A stretch of DNA of 15,490 nucleotides from positions 1 to 15,490 of the forward strand of contig CAMPJY010000052.1 in the NCBI GenBank assembly GCA_946887025.1, read 5' to 3'. The position numbers were made by a program, and so were the translations under genes. Below, piece after piece: positions 6,185 through 14,147 of this stretch. The stretch comes from an uncultured Salinimicrobium sp. Lineage in GTDB: Bacteria; Bacteroidota; Bacteroidia; Flavobacteriales; Flavobacteriaceae. Every line of letters starts with the position of its first letter. The stretch's first letter is position 1. A model generated the notes under the pieces. The model did no database searches. It saw nothing but the letters and a program-made list of their open reading frames with translations, and was not told the DNA's origin.

Positions 6185-7029
6185 AGGTTTGCATCATTGG
6201 AGTTGGACTTATAGGTGGATCTTTTGCGTTGGGTTTGAAGAAGAACGAACCCCAGGTAAAGATCTATGGGATTGACGCCCGGAAAGATCATCTGGAGAAG
6301 GCAAAAAACCTTGGAGTCATAGATGAGGCAGCAGAACTAGGGGAGGTGAGGGATGCCGACCTTGTAATTATCGCCGTTCCCGTAAATGCTGCGCCAAAAG
6401 TACTGGAGGAAGTTCTGGATCTGGTTCATGAAAAATCTTTGGTTATAGACATGGGGTCGACCAAGCAAAGTATCTGTGCCGCGGTGGAAAACCATCCGCG
6501 AAGAAGAAATTTTCTGGCAGCCCATCCCATTGCAGGGACTGAATTCTCGGGTCCTGAGGCTGCTTTTCACGGCTTGTTCGAAGGGAAAACAACAATAATC
6601 TGCGAGGTGGAAAAAACTGCCTTTCAGCTTCAGGAAAAAGCACTGGAAATTTTCAGGAATATGGGGATGAGAATCAGGTATATGAACCCTCAGGCGCACG
6701 ACCGGCATATTGCCTATGTATCTCATCTCTCACACATCAGCGCCTTTATGCTGGGGAAGACGGTTCTTGAAAAGGAAAAGAATGAACGGGACATCTTTGA
6801 CCTAGCAGGAAGTGGATTTGCTTCCACGGTTCGCCTGGCCAAAAGTTCGCCTGCCATGTGGGCTCCTATTTTTGAACAGAATAAGGATAACGTGCTGGAA
6901 ACGCTAACGGAATACATCCAAAACCTGACGGGATTCAAAAGCCTGCTGGAAAATGAAAACTATCCTGAGATATTCAGGGAAATGGAACAGACCAATCATA
7001 TCAAAAAAGTATTAAACGGAATAATTTAA
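6181..7029 (+). CDS. tyrA: Prephenate dehydrogenase
   Basis: Oxidatively decarboxylates prephenate to 4-hydroxyphenylpyruvate in tyrosine synthesis. The 282-residue protein opens with the Rossmann motif GVGLIGGS (7-14); the acidic residue ending the second strand is Asp32. It then shows VIDMGSTKQSI (88-98), the HPIAGTE motif (His115) and the helical-domain AHDRHIAYVSHLSHI (172-186) with the catalytic-region histidines. It ends without an ACT or chorismate-mutase extension, so regulation is probably left to the leader attenuator and to other enzymes of the pathway. ATG 6181 is chosen because it overlaps the aminotransferase stop and begins right at the first strand; upstream in-frame starts lie within the previous gene. 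The next gene follows after 14 bases. Confidence 0.95.
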   Translation: MKVCIIGVGLIGGSFALGLKKNEPQVKIYGIDARKDHLEKAKNLGVIDEAAELGEVRDADLVIIAVPVNAAPKVLEEVLDLVHEKSLVIDMGSTKQSICAAVENHPRRRNFLAAHPIAGTEFSGPEAAFHGLFEGKTTIICEVEKTAFQLQEKALEIFRNMGMRIRYMNPQAHDRHIAYVSHLSHISAFMLGKTVLEKEKNERDIFDLAGSGFASTVRLAKSSPAMWAPIFEQNKDNVLETLTEYIQNLTGFKSLLENENYPEIFREMEQTNHIKKVLNGII

Positions 7030-7043
7030 GATCATAAACAAAA

Positions 7044-8126
7044 ATGGAAAACTCAAAAGAATTAGGAACCTGGCTAAATGCCTTCGGATTAAATCACCCA
7101 TTAGTAATTGCCGGGCCCTGTAGTGCCGAAACTGAAGAACAGGTACTTACCATCGCTCATCAGTTGAAAGACAGCGACGCCACTATCCTGCGCGCGGGGA
7201 TCTGGAAACCAAGAACCCGTCCCGGGAATTTTGAAGGAGTAGGAGCCGAAGGATTAAATTGGCTACAGAGAGCTAAGCAGGAAACAGGAATGATGATATC
7301 TACCGAGGTTGCCAATCCGCAGCATGTGGAGCTGGCCCTGGCGCACGATGTGGACCTGCTGTGGATAGGAGCCAGAAGTACAGTTTCCCCATTCATAGTA
7401 CAGGAAATTGCGGAGGCCTTAAAAGGAACTGATAAAATAGTGTTGGTGAAAAACCCTGTTAACCCGGATCTGGCGCTATGGCTTGGGGCGGTGGAGCGCT
7501 TACACTCCATGGACATCAAAAAACTGGGGGTCATCCACCGTGGTTTCTCTTCGTATGAAAAATCCAAATACAGAAACAATCCGGAATGGCAGATTCCCAT
7601 TGACCTGCAGCGACAGTTCCCCGACCTGCCTATTATCCTGGACCCTTCCCATATTTCAGGAAGACGCGACAATATCTTTGACCTTTGCCAGACAGCTCTT
7701 GATCTGAACTATGACGGGTTGATGGTGGAAACCCATCACGATCCTGACAACGCCTGGAGTGATGCCAGTCAACAGGTGACGCCGGAAACCCTGATACAGA
7801 TCATGCACGACCTGAAAATACGAAAGGAAGCCTCTGAAAGTCAGGACTACCTGAATAAACTGAATGGTTTACGCGCAAAAATAGATATTGCCGATACCCA
7901 ATTACTGAACATCCTTTCCCGCAGGATGAAGATTTCCGATGAAATAGGGAAGGTGAAAAAGTCACAGAACGTGGCAATTCTTCAAAGTCAGCGTTGGGAT
8001 GAGATTCTGAACAAAATGACGAAGGAAGGTGAGGAAAATGGTCTTAGCCAGGATTTTGTAGAGAGTATTTTCAAGGCTATTCACCAGGAATCCATCAACC
8101 ACCAGAAAAAAGTTATTAGCGAATAA
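7044..8126 (+). CDS. Bifunctional DAHP synthase / chorismate mutase
   Basis: A 360-residue fusion. Residues 1 to about 255 form a type I-beta DAHP synthase barrel: AGPCS with metal-ligand Cys26, KPRT (55-58), GAR (109-111), KNP (136-138), HRG (165-167), DPSH with His203, and Glu229. It condenses phosphoenolpyruvate and erythrose 4-phosphate, the entry to the shikimate pathway. After a linker near 258-270, residues 271-355 are an AroQ-type helical chorismate mutase with LRAKIDIADTQLLNILSRR (Arg277, Arg293, Arg294) and Lys303. The mutase converts chorismate to prephenate, substrate of both PheA and TyrA. In related C-terminal fusions from Bacteroidota the mutase domain also acts as the regulatory domain that responds to a pathway product; that is family knowledge, not visible here. 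The cluster thus encodes the first enzyme and the whole Phe/Tyr branch together. Confidence 0.94.
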   Translation: MENSKELGTWLNAFGLNHPLVIAGPCSAETEEQVLTIAHQLKDSDATILRAGIWKPRTRPGNFEGVGAEGLNWLQRAKQETGMMISTEVANPQHVELALAHDVDLLWIGARSTVSPFIVQEIAEALKGTDKIVLVKNPVNPDLALWLGAVERLHSMDIKKLGVIHRGFSSYEKSKYRNNPEWQIPIDLQRQFPDLPIILDPSHISGRRDNIFDLCQTALDLNYDGLMVETHHDPDNAWSDASQQVTPETLIQIMHDLKIRKEASESQDYLNKLNGLRAKIDIADTQLLNILSRRMKISDEIGKVKKSQNVAILQSQRWDEILNKMTKEGEENGLSQDFVESIFKAIHQESINHQKKVISE

Positions 8127-8151
8127 ACATAAGTTTTCGCACTTTTGTAGG

Positions 8152-9105
8152 ATGACGGGAACTGTTTATAAATCCACGGGAAGCTGGTATCTGGTAAAAT
8201 CAGAAGAAGGACAGTTTTACAACTGCCGTATCAAGGGAAAATTCAGGATCAAGGGCATTAAAAGCACCAATCCTGTTGCCGTGGGAGACAGGGTGGAATT
8301 CTCCCCCGATGAAAAGGGAGGAGAAAGTGAAGGGGTGATCAACAGGATTTATGACCGGGACAATTATATCATCCGCAGGTCGGTAAACCTCTCAAAACAG
8401 ACGCATATAATTGCATCGAATATTGATGTGGTTTTTTTGCTGATCACCCTGAATAACCCGCCAACCTTTACCACCTTCATCGACAGGTTCCTCGTCACCG
8501 CGGAAGCCTATGGCATCAACGCAGTACTGCTCTTCAACAAGGTAGACACCTATAATGAGGACGAGCTGGTGGATGTGAAATATCTGGCAGCGCTCTATCG
8601 GAAGATCGGGTATCAGTGTATCGGGATTTCTGCGAAAACCGGAAAGAATGTGGAGCAGGTAAAGGAGATAATGATGGGAAAAACGAGCATGATCTCCGGG
8701 CACAGTGGAACCGGGAAATCAACCCTTGTAAATGCCATCGAGCCAACTCTGGACCTGAAAACCTCCAAGATATCTGAGCAGCATAAGCAGGGGCAGCATA
8801 CCACCACCTTTGCGGAGATGTTTGATCTCAGCTTTGATGCCCGTATCATCGATACTCCCGGGATAAAAGGGTTTGGGGTTGTAGATATGGAGAAGGAGGA
8901 ACTTTCTGATTATTTTCCTGAGTTCTTTGAAAGGAAGCAGGACTGTAAATTCAATAACTGCCTCCACATCGACGAACCACAATGCGCCGTCAAGGAAGCT
9001 CTGGAGGAAGGGGAAATCGCCTGGTCCCGCTATAAAAGCTATCTGCAGATCCTGCAGGGGGAGGAAGACCAGCATTATCGAATTGATAATTACCCACAGG
9101 AATGA
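8152..9105 (+). CDS. rsgA: Ribosome small-subunit-dependent GTPase RsgA
   Basis: A 317-residue circularly permuted GTPase that acts in late 30S subunit maturation. An N-terminal OB fold (about 1-75, including VAVGDRVEF) is followed by GTPase motifs in permuted order: G4 NKVD (129-132), G1 GHSGTGKST (183-191), the TTT of switch I (217-219) and G3 DTPG (234-237). The C-terminal zinc knuckle has Cys265, Cys270, His272 and Cys278. It starts 25 bases after the DAHP synthase gene. A promoter-like CACTTTTG at 8140-8147, one mismatch from consensus and four bases before the ATG, may let it be transcribed apart from the aromatic operon. It overlaps dtd by ATGA. Confidence 0.96.
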   Translation: MTGTVYKSTGSWYLVKSEEGQFYNCRIKGKFRIKGIKSTNPVAVGDRVEFSPDEKGGESEGVINRIYDRDNYIIRRSVNLSKQTHIIASNIDVVFLLITLNNPPTFTTFIDRFLVTAEAYGINAVLLFNKVDTYNEDELVDVKYLAALYRKIGYQCIGISAKTGKNVEQVKEIMMGKTSMISGHSGTGKSTLVNAIEPTLDLKTSKISEQHKQGQHTTTFAEMFDLSFDARIIDTPGIKGFGVVDMEKEELSDYFPEFFERKQDCKFNNCLHIDEPQCAVKEALEEGEIAWSRYKSYLQILQGEEDQHYRIDNYPQE

Positions 9106-9554
9106 GAGTTGTAATACAGCGCGTATCCGAAGCCTCGGTTACGATAGACCATAAAATGAAAGCAGAAATAGGAAAGGGAGTTTTGGTCCTGCTCGGGATA
9201 GAGGAGGAAGATTCCCGGGAAGACATAGCCTGGCTCTGCGGAAAAATTTCCCGACTCCGCATTTTTAATGATGAAGATGGGGTTATGAATTTATCTCTTC
9301 TGGACGTCGAAGGCGATGCCATAGTCGTCAGCCAGTTCACCCTTTACGCCAATACCAAAAAGGGCAACAGGCCCAGCTATATCAAGGCTGCCCGCCCGGA
9401 AACCGCCATCCCACTCTACGAACAGTTTGTGGGCTTCCTCGAAAAAGAATTGGGAAGAAAAGTAGGCACCGGGGAATTTGGAGCAGACATGAAAGTGGCC
9501 CTTATCAATGATGGTCCTGTTACAATCATGATGGATTCAAAGAATAGAAGTTAA
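9102..9554 (+). CDS. dtd: D-aminoacyl-tRNA deacylase
   Basis: Removes D-amino acids (and glycine mischarged on tRNA-Ala) from tRNA, a translation proofreading step in the cytoplasm. The 150-residue length is exact for the family. The two diagnostic motifs are present: SQFTL (77-81), with the catalytic-site Thr80, and the cross-subunit loop NDGPVT (136-141) carrying the Gly-cisPro pair. MRVVIQRVSEASV at the N-terminus is also typical. Its ATG overlaps the rsgA stop, so the two translation-linked genes are probably cotranslated. Confidence 0.97.
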   Translation: MRVVIQRVSEASVTIDHKMKAEIGKGVLVLLGIEEEDSREDIAWLCGKISRLRIFNDEDGVMNLSLLDVEGDAIVVSQFTLYANTKKGNRPSYIKAARPETAIPLYEQFVGFLEKELGRKVGTGEFGADMKVALINDGPVTIMMDSKNRS

Positions 9555-9573
9555 AAAAAGATTAAAATTTTTA

Positions 9574-9597
9574 TATTGCAGAAGTTAACCTGCAATA
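9574..9597 (+). promoter_or_regulatory. Hairpin upstream of the first DUF3857 gene
   Basis: TATTGCAG (9574-9581) and CTGCAATA (9590-9597) form a perfect 8-bp inverted repeat around the 8-base loop aagttaac. It lies in the 52-base gap between dtd and the next gene, ending nine bases before its ATG. No T-run follows, so it does not look like an intrinsic terminator. It overlaps an imperfect -7-like TATATTG and could be a protein-binding operator or an RNA hairpin at the translation start. Confidence 0.5.
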
Positions 9598-9606
9598 ATT
9601 CCCCCC

Positions 9607-11520
9607 ATGTTACGAGCCTTGCTTATTCTCGTTTTATTTCTTGCGCCTTTAAGTGCCTCTTCCCAGGATTTCGAGTATCAGGCTTTGCTGCTGCCCGAGG
9701 GGCTTAGTGAGAATGCCAATGCCATTATTCGTAATGAACAGGTGGAAGTGGAGATTGGGGCAGTCGATCAGATGACAATTCGAATAAAAAGAGTGGTCAC
9801 TGTATTGAATGAATATGGCAACGGAGTGGCAAGGACCTGGGAAATTTACGATGAGGTTACCAAAATTAAGGAACAGGAAGCCATCTTCTACGACCAGCTG
9901 GGGAATCAGTTAAAGAAGGTGAAGAAGAAGGATTTTGTTGACAGAAGCCTTCCGGGTTCAAATCTTATTACCGATAACCGTCTTCGTTATTACGAATATA
10001 TCCCGCGGGATTATCCCTATACTGTAGTCTATACCAGTGAGGTGGAAAGCGCTACAACCATCTTTGTCAATCCCTGGGATCCAGTTCCCGGCTATTATGT
10101 CAGTGTGGAAAATTCATCATACCAGCTGAAAAGCGAGGCAGGCATTCCGGTGCGATATCAGGAAAGTAATCTGGATTCGCTCGGGGTGGAAATAAGCAAT
10201 TCTGAGCTGGAACTCAATTATAAACTGGAAAATCTCCCGGCTTTTAAAAAGGAGGTGCTGAGTCCCGATCTGGAGAGCTTCACCCCTAAAGTTAAGGTTG
10301 CCCTGGATGAATTCAGTCTGGTAGGGGTAGAAGGCAGCGCTTCTGACTGGGCCGACTTTGGAAAATGGCAGTACGACCACCTGCTTTCGGGGAAAAGTCA
10401 ATTGTCCGAAGAAACCATTGCAAAAATAGAAAACCTGACAGCTGCTGCTGAATCTGATCTCGAAAAAGCCAGGCTTATCTATGAGTACGTTCAGGAAAAC
10501 ACCCGCTATATCAGCGTTCAGCTCGGAATTGGCGGTTGGGAACCCATGTCGGCTGCGGAGGTTGACAAGCTGGGCTACGGGGACTGTAAAGCCTTAACCA
10601 ATTATACCCGGGCGCTGCTCGCATCGCAGAATATTATTTCCTATTATGCGGTGGTTTATGGAGACGAGGACAGAAGGAACCTGGATGCCAGTTTTGCTTC
10701 CATGCAGGGAAATCATGTTATTTTAAATATTCCAAATGAAGGGGAGGACGTATGGCTGGAATGCACAAGTCAGACCACTCCTTTTAATTATCTGGGTGAT
10801 TTTACGGATGACAGGAACGTTTTACTGGTAAAGCCTGAAGGTGGCGAGATCGTTAAAACGAAGTCTTACGGGGCGGAAGAAAATTTACAGCTAAGTTCGG
10901 CTACCATTCTGCTCGATCCCCAGGGTAGTTTTTCTGCGGATTTCACCCGAAAAAGTCTGGGAGTTCCATACGGAAATATATACCCCCTGATGCGGCAGTC
11001 GGAAGAGGATCAGCAATTGTACTATAAAAACAGCTGGGGGCATTTAAGAAATCTTGAGCTCCGGGAAATGAACTTTACCAATAACCGCGTAGATCCTGAA
11101 TTTATTGAGAAGCTCGCCTTGTCAGGAGAGCGTTATGCTTCCAAAGCAGGAAACAGGATACTGCTTCCGCTGCATTTTTTAAATCCCTCTACCCATGATC
11201 TTCCGAATGATTCCAATAGAAGATTACCTATAGAAATTCAAAGGGGACGGACCTATCAGGAATCTTTCGAATTTGTATTACCCACTGGATTTGAACCAGA
11301 GTCAATCCCTGAAAGCGTAACCATTGAGAATGAATTCGGCAGCTTCAGTACCCGGATTGAGGTGGTAGAAAAGGAAGGCCGGAAATCAATCCTGCTGCAG
11401 CGGGATTATGTAATCAATGAAGGCATTTGGCCCACGACTTCCTATGAAAAGTACAGAGACTTTATGAATCAGATAAACGCCATTTCAAAACAAAAGGCGG
11501 TACTAATAAAAACCAGCTAA
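9607..11520 (+). CDS. DUF3857 / transglutaminase-like exported protein
   Basis: A 637-residue exported protein with a signal peptide (1-20, ending SASSQ). The DUF3857 beta-sandwich spans roughly 40-210. A transglutaminase-like core runs from about 285 to 400 and a C-terminal beta domain (DUF3858-like) from about 420 on. The core contains YVQENTRYISVQLGIGGWEP, then GDCKALT with Cys327, GNHVIL with His370, and WLECTSQ with Glu385 where papain-fold transglutaminases usually have Asp. The site is therefore nearly complete and may be active, perhaps as a protease or amidase in the periplasm or outer envelope. The substrate is unknown. The next gene, a diverged paralogue, starts 12 bases later, so the two are likely made together. 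Roles of such pairs in Bacteroidota are not established as far as I know. Confidence 0.85.
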   Translation: MLRALLILVLFLAPLSASSQDFEYQALLLPEGLSENANAIIRNEQVEVEIGAVDQMTIRIKRVVTVLNEYGNGVARTWEIYDEVTKIKEQEAIFYDQLGNQLKKVKKKDFVDRSLPGSNLITDNRLRYYEYIPRDYPYTVVYTSEVESATTIFVNPWDPVPGYYVSVENSSYQLKSEAGIPVRYQESNLDSLGVEISNSELELNYKLENLPAFKKEVLSPDLESFTPKVKVALDEFSLVGVEGSASDWADFGKWQYDHLLSGKSQLSEETIAKIENLTAAAESDLEKARLIYEYVQENTRYISVQLGIGGWEPMSAAEVDKLGYGDCKALTNYTRALLASQNIISYYAVVYGDEDRRNLDASFASMQGNHVILNIPNEGEDVWLECTSQTTPFNYLGDFTDDRNVLLVKPEGGEIVKTKSYGAEENLQLSSATILLDPQGSFSADFTRKSLGVPYGNIYPLMRQSEEDQQLYYKNSWGHLRNLELREMNFTNNRVDPEFIEKLALSGERYASKAGNRILLPLHFLNPSTHDLPNDSNRRLPIEIQRGRTYQESFEFVLPTGFEPESIPESVTIENEFGSFSTRIEVVEKEGRKSILLQRDYVINEGIWPTTSYEKYRDFMNQINAISKQKAVLIKTS

Positions 11521-11532
11521 AACCAAACCATC

Positions 11533-13545
11533 ATGAAAAAAGCCTTTACCCTTATTCTCCTGCTATTTGCTTTCCAGGGACTATTGGCCCAGGATTTTAA
11601 ATTCGGAAAAGTCTCCAAAGAGGAGGTGTTGGAAAAAGAACATCCTGAGAATAAGGATGCCGATGCAGCAGTGCTTTTCCGGGAGCACAAAGTTTATTAC
11701 AAGACTAGTCAGAATTCAGGATTTACCCTGGTAACTGAGGTACATGAACGTATTAAAATATACAACAAGGACGGCTTCGACTGGGCCAACAAGGAAATTT
11801 TTTACTACCAGAATGGATCTGACCGGGAAAACGTCATAGGAATCAAGGGTTATACCTACAATATCGAGGATGGGAAGCTGGTGGAGGAAAAATTGCGGAA
11901 AGACGGGATCTTCGATGAGGAGGTGAATAAGTATCGCCTTAAAACCACCCTGACCATGCCGGAGGTAAAAGAAGGAAGTGTAGTGGAATACCAGTATACG
12001 CTGGAATCTCCTTTCCTGATTTCGATCGATGAGATCCCGCTGCAGTACACCATTCCCATAAACAGATTGGAAGCCCAGGTGACCATTCCCGAATATCTCG
12101 TATTCAGGAAATATTTTAATCTGAAATCTCCCCTTTTGTTTGAGATCGATGAAAGCATGAAAAGCAACAGTTTCACTGTTACTTCCAAAACAAGATCGGG
12201 CCACCGGGTTCAAACTACTTCATTTAACACTTCCAAAGTCGACTATAAAGAGAATGTCTATTCCATTACCAAGGAGGATATCCCTGCCTTAAAGGATGAG
12301 GCTTACGTGGATTATCTGAAGAATTATGCTGCCTACATGCGCTGGGAGCTACAATATACCCAGTTCCCGAATTCTGTTGTGGAAACCTATACCCAGTCCT
12401 GGGAAAGTGTAACAAAAACGGTATACAACGATGGAAATTATGCCAGGGAACTCGGTCGCAATGGATTCTTTGAGGAGGAAGTTGATGCTCTTGTGAAGGG
12501 AATTCAGGACCCGGAGCAAAAGGCCAGGCTTATTTATAATTTTGTCAGGAACAAGGTCAAGTGGAATGAATTCTATGGATTCCTTCCCGATAAAGGTGGA
12601 AGAGCTGCTTATAAGGATGGGGAAGGTAATGTTGGTGACATTAATCTGCTTTTGACAGCTATGCTGAAATATGCAGGTCTGAATGCCAATCCGGTTCTTG
12701 TGAGTACGCAGGATAACGGGATACCACTTTTCCCTACCCGTCAGGGATTCAATTATCTGGTGTCGGGTCTGCAGCTCCCGGACCAATTCCTTCTACTCGA
12801 TGCGACCGATCCTAATGCTGCTTTGGGAGAGCTGCCCGAGAGAGCCAGAAACTGGCAGGGAAGGCTGATCACGGGTGCTGAGACCTCCGAGTGGGTTAAC
12901 CTGAGGCCTAATACCAAATCTGGAAGTACCTCCACGATAAACCTCCAGTTTGATGAAAATTTCGGGGTTCAGGGAAAGCTAACCGATATGTACAACGGGT
13001 TTTATGCCAAATCCTTTCGGGAGGAATTTGCAGGAGTCAATGCCGAGAAATATGTGGAAATCCTTGAAAAGGATAAAGGAAATATCAGCATTACCGACCT
13101 GAAAACTGAAAACGAAAAGAAAATAGGGGAGACCATAAAACAATCCTATACTTTCAGTCTACAGGATGAGATCGAAGTGATCGAAGACCGGGTGTATTTT
13201 CAACCGCTCTTATTTGAAGCTGTTGACGAAAATCCATTTAAGGCCGAGGAACGACAGTATCCGATTTCTTTCAACTTCCCTTCTGTAAAAGAGACCACTG
13301 TGAACATTCTGGTGCCAGAGGGTTATGTAGTAGAAAGCCTTCCTGAAAGTTTAATTGTGGATCTCAATGGAGGTGCGGGAAGTTTTAAATACCTTGTGCA
13401 CCAGAACGGGCAATTCCTTCGGGTGAATACAGTGGTGGATTTGAATAACATATTTTATTCTGCTGCCGATTATAAGGCCCTGAAGGATTTTTATGGTAAA
13501 ATTGTTGAAAAACAAACGGAAGCCATTGTGCTAAAAAGAATATAA
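11533..13545 (+). CDS. DUF3857 protein with degenerate transglutaminase domain
   Basis: A 670-residue paralogue of the preceding gene, with a signal peptide (1-20, ending GLLAQ), an N-terminal DUF3857 region (about 60-250), a transglutaminase-like region (about 325-430) and a C-terminal beta domain. Aligning the core by eye, GDCKAL of the neighbour corresponds to GDINLL here, placing Ile370 at the catalytic Cys. GNHVIL corresponds to GFNYLV, placing Asn407 at the His. Only the acidic residue remains (Asp423 in LLDATDP). It therefore looks like a non-catalytic member, possibly a partner or binding protein. The frame is intact and the rest of the domain is well kept, so it is not a decaying pseudogene. 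The MazG-like gene begins one base after its stop. Confidence 0.85.
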   Translation: MKKAFTLILLLFAFQGLLAQDFKFGKVSKEEVLEKEHPENKDADAAVLFREHKVYYKTSQNSGFTLVTEVHERIKIYNKDGFDWANKEIFYYQNGSDRENVIGIKGYTYNIEDGKLVEEKLRKDGIFDEEVNKYRLKTTLTMPEVKEGSVVEYQYTLESPFLISIDEIPLQYTIPINRLEAQVTIPEYLVFRKYFNLKSPLLFEIDESMKSNSFTVTSKTRSGHRVQTTSFNTSKVDYKENVYSITKEDIPALKDEAYVDYLKNYAAYMRWELQYTQFPNSVVETYTQSWESVTKTVYNDGNYARELGRNGFFEEEVDALVKGIQDPEQKARLIYNFVRNKVKWNEFYGFLPDKGGRAAYKDGEGNVGDINLLLTAMLKYAGLNANPVLVSTQDNGIPLFPTRQGFNYLVSGLQLPDQFLLLDATDPNAALGELPERARNWQGRLITGAETSEWVNLRPNTKSGSTSTINLQFDENFGVQGKLTDMYNGFYAKSFREEFAGVNAEKYVEILEKDKGNISITDLKTENEKKIGETIKQSYTFSLQDEIEVIEDRVYFQPLLFEAVDENPFKAEERQYPISFNFPSVKETTVNILVPEGYVVESLPESLIVDLNGGAGSFKYLVHQNGQFLRVNTVVDLNNIFYSAADYKALKDFYGKIVEKQTEAIVLKRI

Positions 13546-13546
13546 A

Positions 13547-13873
13547 ATGGATCTACAGAACGCCCAGGCGGCAGTCGACGAATGGATAAAGCAGCATGGG
13601 GTGAGGTATTTTAATGAACTCACCAATATGGCGCAGCTAACGGAAGAAGTGGGGGAAGTGGCACGCATCATTGCGCGCCGCTATGGAGAACAGAGCGAAA
13701 AGGAAAGCGACAAAAACAAGGATCTTGGTGAAGAACTGGCAGACGTGGTTTTTGTGGTGCTCTGCCTGGCCAACCAGACCGGGGTCGATCTGCAGCAGGC
13801 TTTTGACAAAAAGCTGGAATTAAAAACAAAAAGGGACCACGACAGGCATCAGAATAATGAAAAATTAAAGTAA
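13547..13873 (+). CDS. MazG-like nucleotide pyrophosphohydrolase
   Basis: A 108-residue all-alpha single-domain protein of the MazG/dUTPase-like NTP pyrophosphatase superfamily. The metal-binding motif is in two halves: TEEVGEVAR (32-40, with Glu33, Glu34 and Glu37) and EELADVVFVV (62-71, with Glu63 and Asp66). Such proteins hydrolyse nucleoside triphosphates, often non-canonical ones, to monophosphate and pyrophosphate; the exact substrate cannot be told. A lysine- and acid-rich segment (50-60) separates the two halves. Its stop overlaps the start of the next gene (TAATG). Confidence 0.88.
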   Translation: MDLQNAQAAVDEWIKQHGVRYFNELTNMAQLTEEVGEVARIIARRYGEQSEKESDKNKDLGEELADVVFVVLCLANQTGVDLQQAFDKKLELKTKRDHDRHQNNEKLK

Positions 13874-14142
13874 TGGGAATGTTGGACAATTTCAAGAACA
13901 AACAATACTGGATTGAGGTTCTGAAGCTCGGGGTTATTTTCTTCGTTTTATTCATGGGATTTTCCCTGCTGTTCGCCCAGTTCTCGAACGTCTTCTCCGG
14001 AAACTTTGCCCAGATCTACCAGGAGGAATGGGCCGATGGGAAGTGGGTGAACGATGTTCTACTTAAAGGGGCCATAAGCCTTGTCTATGCCATGTATATG
14101 GTGAGCAAGCGAATGAGTTCAAAAGAAAACCTACATAATTAA
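13873..14142 (+). CDS. Small two-helix membrane protein of unknown function
   Basis: An 89-residue protein I do not recognise as a named family. Two hydrophobic helices are visible, at about 16-36 (VLKLGVIFFVLFMGFSLLF) and 62-78 (VLLKGAISLVYAMYMV). They are joined by a polar, tryptophan-containing loop and followed by a short basic tail. Both ends are probably cytoplasmic, since lysines lie before helix 1 and a KR-K pattern follows helix 2. The start overlaps the stop of the MazG-like gene, and aroA begins five bases after its stop, so it is translated as part of this gene run. ATG 13879, two codons on, is an equally possible start. Confidence 0.7.
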   Translation: MGMLDNFKNKQYWIEVLKLGVIFFVLFMGFSLLFAQFSNVFSGNFAQIYQEEWADGKWVNDVLLKGAISLVYAMYMVSKRMSSKENLHN

Positions 14143-14147
14143 AGACA

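Noticed and set aside
7160..7672. 170-codon open frame on the minus strand
   Set aside because: It lies fully within the DAHP synthase gene, its composition matches a shadow frame, and it has no recognisable domain or promoter.
11716..12213. 165-codon open frame on the minus strand
   Set aside because: Antisense shadow of the second DUF3857 gene, which has full family features on the plus strand.
13021..13545. Second DUF3857 gene as a pseudogene because catalytic residues are missing
   Set aside because: The frame is intact over 670 codons with a signal peptide and conserved domain pattern, so a non-catalytic protein is the better reading.
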